64,000 nucleotides of DNA, taken from NCBI RefSeq assembly GCF_025950235.1, contig NZ_JAPDDT010000013.1, forward strand, positions 62,001 through 126,000, in the 5' to 3' direction. This stretch comes from Luteolibacter arcticus. Lineage in GTDB: Bacteria > Verrucomicrobiota > Verrucomicrobiia > Verrucomicrobiales > Akkermansiaceae. The notes beneath the pieces are model-generated. The model saw only the letters and a list, made by a program, of their open reading frames with translations, ran no database searches and was not told the origin of the DNA. Position numbers and translations under genes: made by a program. This document shows positions 25,661 through 32,634 of the stretch, piece by piece; positions within the stretch are counted from its first letter, which is position 1; every line of letters starts with the position of its first letter.

Positions 25661-25760
25661 CCGCGGCATACGATACGATGCGCGGCACGTGGCGGTGAGG
25701 GAAGGGGAGTGCCTGCATCCTCACCACCACGCCTGCGGTGTGCTACGAAGGCGGCCCTGG

Positions 25761-26090
25761 TTACAGACCCGACTTCAGGGCTGCGAATTGACTCTGCATC
25801 TTTGCCAGCTCCTTCTCGGCTTTGATGATCTGGCTGTGCAGGGACTGGAGCTCGGCGAGCTTCTTGCCAATCGGGCCCGTGGCGACCACCGGCGTTTCGC
25901 CATTGGCCGTGATTCCGCTGCGGATCCACGAGGCGATCGTCAGCGGGGATAGCTTGAACTTCTTGGTGGCGGCGATCTGACCACCGCGGCCTTTTTCCGC
26001 ATTCACCTTGTCCACGAAGGCCAGGATTTCGGCCTTTTCCTTGGTAGTGTAGCGACGACCTTTCGATGCGTTGACTTTTGATGTGCTCAT
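25761..26090 (-). CDS. Small HTH DNA-binding protein with coiled-coil tail
   Basis: 109 residues. The N-terminal half (RRYTTKEKAEILAFVDKVN, then AATKKFKLSPLTIASWIR) has a helix-turn-helix like those in IS3-type OrfA proteins. The C-terminal half (KKLAELQSLHSQIIKAEKEL) is a heptad-patterned coiled coil suited to dimerisation. No transposase partner, inverted repeats or target duplication are seen nearby. It is therefore best read as a stand-alone DNA-binding protein derived from, or related to, a transposase HTH. Confidence 0.75.
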   Translation of the reverse strand: MSTSKVNASKGRRYTTKEKAEILAFVDKVNAEKGRGGQIAATKKFKLSPLTIASWIRSGITANGETPVVATGPIGKKLAELQSLHSQIIKAEKELAKMQSQFAALKSGL

Positions 26091-26233
26091 GACGCTGCTC
26101 GCCTAACAAGCGGGGCAAACCCGTGCAAGCCGAAGGGACGACTTCTCACGTGATCGCGTAATTCGAAAGGTGCTGGAAATCGGACATCCTGCGTACGTTC
26201 TGAAAGGTTTCACTCCGCTGCACCTCCCGAGCA

Positions 26234-26407
26234 ATGACCTCAACGACATCCGTTTTCGTGGTTTCCGCCATTGGCCCGGACAATCGCGCCCAGATCTTCG
26301 GCACCTGCATCTCCGAAGACGAAGCTGACCGCTTGATCGCCCGGCTCGCGGCGAAGCTCCTCCTCTACCGCCGCTGGCAATGGACGCCGTGGCAGTCGGG
26401 AGAGTGA
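26234..26407 (+). CDS. Small ORF, 57 residues, unknown
   Basis: Starts MTSTTSVFVVSAIGPDNRAQ and ends WQWTPWQSGE. It has a strand-helix pattern (GTCISEDEADRLIARLAAKL) followed by a Trp-rich tail. Codon choice is GC-rich at third positions, as in neighbouring genes, which favours real coding. No Shine-Dalgarno is present. It is divergent from the HTH gene. No family is recognised. Confidence 0.5.
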   Translation: MTSTTSVFVVSAIGPDNRAQIFGTCISEDEADRLIARLAAKLLLYRRWQWTPWQSGE

Positions 26408-26510
26408 TCCCGCCCGCTGGCTGACCGGGGCACCTCCCGGATCTGCCCGCGAAAAATTCTCCGGGATTTTCTTAAACCGCCCTCGGGCAGGGCACATTCC
26501 GTAGTTGGTC

Positions 26511-26597
26511 ATGAGCTACCGAGGGTGGGTCCTCCCACCAGACCTCGACGCGGCTGCCCCGGATCCTTCCCCCCGGGGCAGTCGCAGAGCGGCTCAT
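26511..26597. ncRNA. Candidate structured RNA with a three-way junction
   Basis: Three nested stems are visible. The outer stem is ATGAGC (26511-26516) with GCTCAT (26592-26597). Arm A is GAGGGTGGG...CCCAC...CCTC (26521-26546) with a TCCT loop and a CAGA bulge. Arm B is a 13-pair helix (26550-26562 with 26573-26585) around GGCTGCCCCGG / CCGGGGCAGTC with one G-U pair. The fold is almost strand-symmetric, so the transcribed strand is unknown. It lies in a 270-base gene-free gap. Confidence 0.45.
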
Positions 26598-26677
26598 TCT
26601 TGGCTTGAACGGCAGCGGGCTGGTGGAACGAAAGCCGGCTCAGATGTCTTGAATGGGGAAGAAGAGTCGGACTGAGT

Positions 26678-27364
26678 CTAGTCGCAAGAGCCCCGAGAAA
26701 TTGTCAGATAACTTCGGGCACTTGCTTCCGCCCGCTGACGAGCGATCGCACCCGATCGACAGGGGTCTTTGCTGTCATTCGAAGAAGCGAGTTGATCGGA
26801 CGTGCCATCGTTGCGGGACACGGCCCACCACCAGCAATGATCATCCATCGCTTCGGCGCGAAGCATCAGGCCCATCCAAATGGCCGTGCAGTCGTCGTCC
26901 AAATTACCCTGCCAAACAATGGGCTGGATCGCCGCACCCGAGTCTTTCCGCTCGGTCTCAAGACGCCGGAGTTCCTTGCGGACGAGAGCCAGGACGAAAT
27001 CTTCATTCGTTTCTCCTGCCTTGAGGTTTTCGACGAGCCCAAGCTTCGCGGGAGCTAGCCTGATACATATTCGCCTCGCGTGCTCCAACTGCAGGTACGA
27101 CTCATACTCGGCCTCCGTGCACTCGATCTCTCCAATGCGATGAGTGCTGGTGAACCATTCTCCCGCCGCAACCTGATGCTTCAAGTTTCCGGAGCAAAAG
27201 ACTTCGTAATCAACGACCGCAACGTCGCACTCAAGCTCGGCCACGATCACTGGCCCATCGATCCTTCCTCCATCGGGTATCAGCCATCTCAAGACCTTCC
27301 ACGACGAGATATGGGGAACTTGGAGGCCGGGAAGTCCTTGAATGTATAGAGGGATCCGGTGCAC
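26678..27364 (-). CDS. Hypothetical protein
   Basis: 228 residues with a mixed alpha/beta, soluble composition (DGPVIVAELECDVAVVDYEV, then RIGEIECTEAEYESYLQLEH). A Cys- and Trp-rich C-terminal part includes CTAIWMGLMLRAEAMDDHCW. No signal peptide, membrane helix or known motif is seen. Base composition is less GC-rich and codon use more relaxed than in flanking genes, which may indicate recent acquisition or weak expression. The opposite strand has only short, overlapping frames. Start at 27364 is the only ATG that includes the whole domain-like region. Confidence 0.6.
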   Translation of the reverse strand: MHRIPLYIQGLPGLQVPHISSWKVLRWLIPDGGRIDGPVIVAELECDVAVVDYEVFCSGNLKHQVAAGEWFTSTHRIGEIECTEAEYESYLQLEHARRICIRLAPAKLGLVENLKAGETNEDFVLALVRKELRRLETERKDSGAAIQPIVWQGNLDDDCTAIWMGLMLRAEAMDDHCWWWAVSRNDGTSDQLASSNDSKDPCRSGAIARQRAEASARSYLTISRGSCD

Positions 27365-27482
27365 GGTTTGGATGCTAGCCGGTCATGCCGTTAACAGGCC
27401 ATTCCCAAAGATATCGCCGTCTGGATCCGTAGGCCGAACTTCTTCATTTGCTCCCGCGAAGCTATGCCGCGATCGTAAGGCA

Positions 27483-27860
27483 ATGCCTCGCCTCTACGAT
27501 CACATCGACCTGCGCGTGCCTTCACTTCGAGATGCGGCGTCCTTTTATGAAGCTTTGCTTCCCGCGCTCGGCTTCACTCGCCTCGTGGACGTGGAAGACT
27601 GGCTGCAATACGAAAGCACAGGTGAACCGGCGGGTGCCTTTTTTGGTGTTACCGAATCACCGACCCACGTCGCCAACGAGAATCGCATCGCCTTCTGGGC
27701 GGAAAGCGATGGCGAGGTGGATCGCCTTGCCGAGGTCGCCTTGCGCGCCGGTGCCCGGAATGTCGAGGGCCCCATGCCCTACGAAGCCGGTTATTATGCG
27801 GTCTTCTTCGAGGATCCCTTCGGCAACCGTTTCGAGGTGTGCCACCGGGTAGTGGTTTAG
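27483..27860 (+). CDS. VOC-family (glyoxalase/bleomycin resistance-like) protein
   Basis: 125 residues from the ATG at 27483, chosen because MPRLYDHIDLRVPSLRDAASFYEALLPALGF is the canonical VOC opening. Later blocks include IAFWAESDGEVDRLAEVALRAGA and YYAVFFEDPFGNRFEVCHR, giving the paired beta-alpha-beta-beta-beta modules. Metal ligands would be H7 and the final Glu of NRFEV. Such proteins are dioxygenases, isomerases or binding proteins; the substrate is unknown. It is convergent with the next gene across 20 bases. Confidence 0.87.
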   Translation: MPRLYDHIDLRVPSLRDAASFYEALLPALGFTRLVDVEDWLQYESTGEPAGAFFGVTESPTHVANENRIAFWAESDGEVDRLAEVALRAGARNVEGPMPYEAGYYAVFFEDPFGNRFEVCHRVVV

Positions 27861-27880
27861 TTCCCCTAGAAGGCTTCGCT

Positions 27881-28294
27881 TTACCGCCACTTCTGAGCCA
27901 GCTTCTCACGGAATTTCTCCGGGAACCGCTGGTCCACCAGAATCTCGTCGACCTGTTCCAGCCGGGTGCGGATGGCGGCTCGCAGCAAGCGATTGGCGTC
28001 ATCTTCCCTGCCGCGATTAAAGGCTTCCGCAGCAAGAGATTGGAAAGCTGAGGCAGCCGCTGCACGGTCTGCCTCATTTCCGTCGAGCAACATCTTGGCC
28101 TCCTCCAAGGCTTCCCTCCAACGACCTAGTCCGGTCGCCGCGCGGACAAAGATTCGCCGCGCGGCGGAAACATTGCGCAAGTCGTCCGGCAGGCTTTCGA
28201 CAACGGCAATGGCCTCGCGATACATGCCGAGTTCCAATAAGTCAGCGGCTCGCGAGATGCTTGCCTTGGAAGCGCCAATCAAGGTCGGATTCAT
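27881..28294 (-). CDS. Small TPR-like helical protein
   Basis: 137 residues, essentially all alpha-helical, with repeat-like units such as AADLLELGMYREAIAVVESL and EALEEAKMLLDGNEADRAAA and the A/G/Y spacing of tetratricopeptide repeats. No signal peptide or enzyme motif. It probably mediates protein-protein contacts. It is transcribed in the same direction as, and just downstream of, the SYLF lipoprotein gene (29-base gap), so the two may be cotranscribed. Confidence 0.68.
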   Translation of the reverse strand: MNPTLIGASKASISRAADLLELGMYREAIAVVESLPDDLRNVSAARRIFVRAATGLGRWREALEEAKMLLDGNEADRAAAASAFQSLAAEAFNRGREDDANRLLRAAIRTRLEQVDEILVDQRFPEKFREKLAQKWR

Positions 28295-28323
28295 CTAGGG
28301 TAAGAGGGGAGCACGGGGAACAA

Positions 28324-28914
28324 TTAGCGGCCGGGCTGGATGCGGGTGATCTTGGTGCCCTTGAAGCTAAGCCCGGCCATCAAGCCTTTTTGGTTGAAGA
28401 CATACGCATACACTCCCCGGTCCGCGGTGCGCGAGGTGATGGTACCGGCGATGCCGCGATCCACGACGACGAGGCCGGGGCTGCTGCCGACTTCCCAGCC
28501 GGCGGCGCGGTTGAGTTGAGACACTTCCGAAGAGCTCATCAGGAAGAGCACGTAGCCATACTTTTGTACGCCGGCTTGCAGGCCGTAAGAAGCGCCGGCA
28601 GTCTGGTAGTAACCTTTGGTCGCCCCATCACGACCGAAGAGAACGCCGTTGCCCGCTTCCGCTCCGACCATGAGACCACCCTTGGTGATGTGCGGGAAGA
28701 CGAGGATGCCAGCAGCCGAGCGACCCAGCTTGCGCGCACCCGGATCGCGAGAATAGAGGTCTTCCAAAGCGGCGCGAGCGTCGCCCGAGATGTCCGCACG
28801 GCTCGCATTCGCGGCATTGGCGCGGGTCACGGGCTCATACGCGCATTGGGTAAGGAAGGCTGGTGCTGCCAAGGCAAGGGCCACGCGGCAGAAGAGTGGA
28901 ATCGTAGTGTTCAT
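28324..28914 (-). CDS. SYLF (YSC84-like) domain lipoprotein
   Basis: 196 residues with a lipoprotein-type N-terminus (ALALAAPAFLTQCAYEP, lipobox Cys about residue 24). The SYLF domain follows: ARKLGRSAAGILVFPHITKGG, LMVGAEAGNGVLFGRDG, GYYQTAGASYGLQAGVQKYG, then LMSSSEVSQL and DRGVYAYVFNQKGLMAGLSF. By family the domain binds phosphoinositides or lipids. The bacterial versions are periplasmic or outer-membrane lipoproteins of unknown role. Confidence 0.88.
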   Translation of the reverse strand: MNTTIPLFCRVALALAAPAFLTQCAYEPVTRANAANASRADISGDARAALEDLYSRDPGARKLGRSAAGILVFPHITKGGLMVGAEAGNGVLFGRDGATKGYYQTAGASYGLQAGVQKYGYVLFLMSSSEVSQLNRAAGWEVGSSPGLVVVDRGIAGTITSRTADRGVYAYVFNQKGLMAGLSFKGTKITRIQPGR

Positions 28915-29235
28915 ATTCAGTTGAATCAGGTTGAGATCCCGGCGTCGCGCCCGTCATGAGATCGCCATCCAGACGTTTGGCGCGACGTCGGACTCAACTC
29001 TCTATCAGGCGACGTGCCACCGGAATCAGGACGAGGATTTACCCCCGAAGCCTCGAATGTAACGTGCTGTAGGAGAAAGGCTTTTGCGGCACGGGGTGAT
29101 TGGCTGTGTCGCCGTGTGGACGCCGCTCCATGCAGTCAGCCTGTGCAAGCTGCATGGATTTCTCTCTAACAAGTGCAGATTGAGCAACACCCGTGCGGCG
29201 TGAGCCGGTGGCTGCCCGCTGCCTAACACCTTCTG
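28915..29235. other. Gene-free stretch with one hairpin (29127-29158)
   Basis: No supportable gene. TCCATGCAG (29127-29135) pairs with CTGCATGGA (29150-29158), a perfect 9-base-pair stem with a 14-base loop and no T-run. It may end transcripts of the NTF2-like gene, which is read toward it, or serve as a protein-binding site upstream of the SYLF gene. Confidence 0.35.
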
Positions 29236-30009
29236 TCAGTCGTCATTTTTCGCCAGCTCCAGGTCCAACGATGCCTTGCCGCTGCCATCCATCAGGAAGG
29301 GGACCGACTCATGAGCGTGGGCAATCTTCCAATGATCGCCGGATCGCTTGAAGCCGAGGGTGAGGCGGAACCATAGGTCGGTTCGCTCGCCATCCGTCCT
29401 AGTGCCGGTTAGGTGGTTGAGAGCATGGCACCATGCGACCTCGCCGCTGGCGGAGATGGCCAGCTCCTTGACCTCATAGCCGATCGGCCCGTCGAAGGTT
29501 GCGAACCACTCGGTTAGGTTCTCGCGCAACGGTTCATCCGCTTGCAAGGGCGGGGCCAGATAGAAGCCCACCGGATCGTCCGTGAAGAAATTCGCCACCG
29601 CCTCGACGTCTTTGGTCCGAATTCCTTCTGCCCATGAATCCACCAGGGCTGTGATCTCGCTCTCACGAACGGAGTCCGCCGTGTCGCTGCCGAAGTAAAC
29701 CTCCACGTGTTGGATCTTGCCCTCGCGGACGGTGAAAGTTTCCAAGTTGCGGAAGGCGGATCCATCCTTCGTCAACGCCTCGTAGCGCACGAAGGCTTCT
29801 TCATCGTCGGCTAACAATTTCTCGATCCGGAACGTCTCCACCCGCTGGCTGAAGGGCCAGCAACGTTCGAAGTATCGCTCGCGGTCGATGCGGTCGTCCA
29901 CCGGACTGCTGAAGGTGAAGTCGTCGGTCAGCAGGTTTTCCAAGGCCGCCCGGTCCTTCTTTTCATAAGCCGCCAGATAAGCGCAGATCAGCACGCGATA
30001 GAGGTCCAT
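29236..30009 (-). CDS. Tandem NTF2/SnoaL-like protein
   Basis: 257 residues containing two consecutive NTF2-like cone domains. Domain 1 (about 1-115) begins LICAYLAAYEKKDRAALENLLTDDFTFSSPVDD and ends KIQHVEVYFG. Domain 2 (about 120-250) begins ITALVDSWAEGIRTKDVEAVANFFTDDPVGF and ends FRLTLGFKRSGDHWKIAHAHESVPF. The ATG at 30009 was chosen because AGGA sits 7 bases ahead of it, one of the few clear ribosome-binding sites in the window. Both domains belong to the SnoaL/limonene epoxide hydrolase fold. Catalysis cannot be assigned. Confidence 0.85.
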   Translation of the reverse strand: MDLYRVLICAYLAAYEKKDRAALENLLTDDFTFSSPVDDRIDRERYFERCWPFSQRVETFRIEKLLADDEEAFVRYEALTKDGSAFRNLETFTVREGKIQHVEVYFGSDTADSVRESEITALVDSWAEGIRTKDVEAVANFFTDDPVGFYLAPPLQADEPLRENLTEWFATFDGPIGYEVKELAISASGEVAWCHALNHLTGTRTDGERTDLWFRLTLGFKRSGDHWKIAHAHESVPFLMDGSGKASLDLELAKNDD

Positions 30010-30105
30010 CTTGAATCCTCGCACCATTTCGTGAGATGTTCCAGCAACGCTTGGAAAAGGAATCAATGCATGTGGCCTATTAACCATTCCCCGGATCGGA
30101 CGACG

Positions 30106-30588
30106 ATGACCTCACAGGCGCTGTTGCGAGCCGGTGGAGTCGTCGTTGCGGTGCTCCTGTCGTTCGAGGCTTTGTACGTGTGGTCCCTCTTTTCCGAGGC
30201 CTACCACGATGGTCTGCCACTCAAGGGGACAAACGTCTTTTCAAAGACGATCCTTGCGGTTGCTCCACTCGGTTTGACGCCATTCATCGTGCCGGTGCTT
30301 GTTGGATGCCTCTACTGGCAAGTGACCCGACGAACGGCTCCTCCGGTGTCGTCACTGATCTTTGGCGGATCGACAGCGGCGCTGGGATGGGTGGCATGCG
30401 CAGGAGCTTCGGAGATCTATGTTTCGGTCGTGCTCATGAATGGAGGGCGCGAACCTACTATGACCATGTGGATCGCCAACCTCGCTTTGATCAGCGGCAT
30501 GATCGTTTTGATAGGGGTTGCTTGGGTCAGAGGACGAGACGCCGGATCCGCGAAGTCGGACGGAAGGGAGGACGCGACAGAGCCATGA
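30106..30588 (+). CDS. Hypothetical four-helix membrane protein
   Basis: 160 residues from the ATG at 30106, with four predicted membrane helices: LLRAGGVVVAVLLSFEAL, TILAVAPLGLTPFIVPVLVG, SLIFGGSTAALGWVACAGAS and NLALISGMIVLIGVAWV. A charged C-terminal tail (GRDAGSAKSDGREDATEP) is probably cytoplasmic. No family recognised. It overlaps the next gene by ATGA, so the two products are probably made together. Confidence 0.65.
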   Translation: MTSQALLRAGGVVVAVLLSFEALYVWSLFSEAYHDGLPLKGTNVFSKTILAVAPLGLTPFIVPVLVGCLYWQVTRRTAPPVSSLIFGGSTAALGWVACAGASEIYVSVVLMNGGREPTMTMWIANLALISGMIVLIGVAWVRGRDAGSAKSDGREDATEP

Positions 30589-30980
30589 AGCCACGACGCC
30601 GGAAGCAGGTGCTCATCGGAGCATCGATCTATCTCTTCCTCTGGTCGATTACGGCTTTGGTGGGATTGCCGCAGGTGGATCAGGCTTTTGAGCGGGAGTT
30701 GGCGATGGGATCTTTCGAGTTTGCGGACACTGGGATCGCCGAGGTTCCGGTGAGGCGCATCGAATTTTTCAACATCTCCAATCCCGAGGATCTTGAAGGT
30801 CGCGTGTCCGACCAACCTTGGAAGTGCAGGTCCGCGGGGCTGGCGGTCGCCCCGTTTGTCATCGTGGATCAAGCGGCCTGGCAGCAATACCCGCTATCCG
30901 GGTTTGGGGGACGCCGCTTGGTGCTATGGACCTTTGGCTACGTCCGCTGGAGGCCGCTGAAGAAATACTGGGTGTCCTAG
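30585..30980 (+). CDS. Hypothetical single-pass membrane protein
   Basis: 131 residues. A basic N-terminus (MKPRRRKQ) precedes one membrane helix (VLIGASIYLFLWSITALVGL). A small extracytoplasmic domain follows with two Cys-free strands and an aromatic C-terminus (WTFGYVRWRPLKKYW). The start is fixed by the 4-base overlap with the preceding membrane-protein gene. Function unknown. Confidence 0.62.
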   Translation: MKPRRRKQVLIGASIYLFLWSITALVGLPQVDQAFERELAMGSFEFADTGIAEVPVRRIEFFNISNPEDLEGRVSDQPWKCRSAGLAVAPFVIVDQAAWQQYPLSGFGGRRLVLWTFGYVRWRPLKKYWVS

Positions 30981-30999
30981 CGCGCTACTGAGACTGCAG

Positions 31000-31033
31000 T
31001 CGTCGATGATCCTTTATGGGAGATCATCGACGA
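31000..31033. terminator. Hairpin between convergent genes
   Basis: TCGTCGATGATC (31000-31011) and GATCATCGACGA (31022-31033) form a perfect 12-base-pair stem with a 10-base loop. It lies 20 bases after the + strand gene and 17 bases before the end of the OmpA-like gene on the - strand. No T-run is present, so factor-dependent or bidirectional termination is inferred from position. Confidence 0.5.
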
Positions 31034-31049
31034 ATGCACTGGGACGACT

Positions 31050-31748
31050 TCACTTCACCCGGGCCACCAGCACCCGGCGGTCGAGGGCCCATTCGGCTTC
31101 GTTGCCATTGGGGTAGTTCGGATACTTTTCGCCAAAGCCGTGGGCGCCGATCGCGGAGACGGGCACGCCGTAGCGTTTGGTCAGCTCGTCGTACACCCGG
31201 CGGGCGCGGTCGGCCGAGAGCTTCAAATTGAAGTCTTCCGTGCCTTCGATGCTGGTATGCCCTTCGACATCAAAGCCGGCGTCGGGGCTGGTCGCGAGCA
31301 CCTCGAGAATGGCCTTGGCGGTTTCCTCCAGCGCGACACGCGACTCAGAGTCGAGAAGCTCGGCCGTTTCCTTCACGAACAACACCGGGATGGTGACATA
31401 AGGAAGCTCACGGCCTTCGACAATGACGACATTGCGCTCCACATTGTAGACCCTTGGTGGCAGGCCGGGTTCCTCGACAATGGTGCGGGTCTCGGTGGTC
31501 TCAACCTTGGCTCCGGGCGGAATCACCACGGCCGGTTCCTCGCGGACCTCGATGATCTTGGGCGCAATAGCCAGTTGACGGCGGACGAGGGCGGGATCAA
31601 GCGGGATCGCCCTGGGCACGACGCGCTCGATGACGACTGGTGGTGTGGCCGGGACGACGACTTCTTCCCGGACCACCACCGGTGGAGCGGGCTCTTGGGC
31701 AACAGCGTGGGCGACGAGAGCGAGTGCGATGCAGTGACGTGGTTTCAT
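31050..31748 (-). CDS. OmpA-like C-terminal domain protein
   Basis: 232 residues from the ATG at 31748, which gives a signal peptide (MKPRHCIALALVAHAVA). The N-terminal half is rich in Pro and Val (PPVVVREEVVVPATPPVVIE) and probably extended. The C-terminal ~120 residues form an OmpA peptidoglycan-binding domain: PVLFVKETAELLDSESRVAL, FDVEGHTSIEGTEDFNLKLS, ADRARRVYDELTKRYGV and GFGEKYPNYPNGNEAEWALD-RRV. It probably tethers the envelope to peptidoglycan. Confidence 0.87.
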   Translation of the reverse strand: MKPRHCIALALVAHAVAQEPAPPVVVREEVVVPATPPVVIERVVPRAIPLDPALVRRQLAIAPKIIEVREEPAVVIPPGAKVETTETRTIVEEPGLPPRVYNVERNVVIVEGRELPYVTIPVLFVKETAELLDSESRVALEETAKAILEVLATSPDAGFDVEGHTSIEGTEDFNLKLSADRARRVYDELTKRYGVPVSAIGAHGFGEKYPNYPNGNEAEWALDRRVLVARVK

Positions 31749-32136
31749 GAGTCTGGAATTTGAGATTGTCTGCGGAGAGGGCTTCTTCGCAGTAGGCGTG
31801 CCCATGTCTTGGACCTAACCTTCGCGAGGGCGTGCGTAGCCTCCAGCAGGGGAGCGGGCTGTCCCCAAGGCGCAGCGCGGGCAATCTGCAAAGGCAGGAG
31901 ACACGACTTTGCACGATGGGGGACTCGAAAAACTCACGACGGATCTCCAGGCGGGGACAACGTCTCGTTGCCCAAATCACCAAGTCAAGTCAGGCCGGCT
32001 CCTTTGAACACGCAGTGGCTGGCCGCTACAATCCCTGCATCAAGAACCGGGCAAAAGCCCCCGCTGCGGCCAGTCAAGGAGCAACCCGAGGGGATCGAGC
32101 GAATCATCAGGGGAGGAGCCCTGAAGGTACGCCGGT
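31749..32136. other. Gene-free stretch with a long imperfect stem-loop (31998-32082)
   Basis: No supportable gene is seen. GCTCCTT (31998-32004) pairs with AAGGAGC (32076-32082). Inside it, after a left-side bulge of about 12 bases, GGCTGGCCGC (32017-32026) pairs with GCGGCCAGTC (32066-32075, one G-U). The apical loop contains GGGC-AAAA-GCCC (32049-32060). It may be an untranslated regulatory structure between the 24-residue peptide gene and the OmpA-like gene. Confidence 0.4.
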
Positions 32137-32211
32137 TCAAAACAACCCGAGCAACTTGAGGACGATGACGATGACGACCACCACGCCGATAATGTAGAAG
32201 ATGCTATTCAT
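32137..32211 (-). CDS. 24-residue hydrophobic membrane peptide
   Basis: A short ORF starting MNSIFYIIGVVV and ending LKLLGLF, one continuous hydrophobic helix with a single Lys near the C-terminus. A good ribosome-binding site (GAGAAGG) lies 8 bases upstream of the ATG, which is rare in this window and strongly supports translation. Similar MNSI-type single-helix peptides are, to my recollection, widespread in bacteria but unnamed. It would insert in the inner membrane. It lies downstream of tRNA-Thr on the same strand. Confidence 0.65.
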   Translation of the reverse strand: MNSIFYIIGVVVVIVIVLKLLGLF

Positions 32212-32310
32212 TGAAGCGCCTTCTCGCAGGTGGTGTGCCAACGGGATCAGGGGGAATCGTCAGGCCGATCCGGGCAGCCGTTCCCACGTGGGAATTCCCC
32301 TCGGTCGCCC

Positions 32311-32386
<76 letters not shown>

Positions 32387-32634
32387 GGCACCGAGGGCGT
32401 CGGCCGGAGGCGCGAGGAGCGCGCCGGCCGGGGGCGGTGTAGCGTGCATTTGAGGCGTGGGCAAAGCTGAAATTTCGGTGCGGTGAAAAGTCGTGGAGGC
32501 TCCCCCTTTTCGGGGGGCTGGGAAGTTCGTGGCAGACGCTGGCAGTCTGGGATGTCAGAGTTGGCAAACCCGTTTTGATCTGCCGGACTTCGTGCTGGCG
32601 ATCCTCCGCGTTTCGAATCCATTTTTGACCCTCC

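Noticed and set aside
25761..26090. Possible insertion sequence, because the HTH resembles IS3 OrfA
   Set aside because: No OrfB/DDE transposase, terminal inverted repeats or target duplication could be found around it.
31832..32197. 121-codon + strand frame upstream of tRNA-Thr
   Set aside because: Composition is non-protein-like (Arg/Gln/Ser-rich, ending in Thr/Met repeats); it overlaps the better supported 24-residue peptide and the stem-loop.
32281..32294. TTCCCACGTGGGAA palindrome next to tRNA-Thr
   Set aside because: A single 14-base palindrome without a T-run; too little to call an operator or the tRNA terminator.
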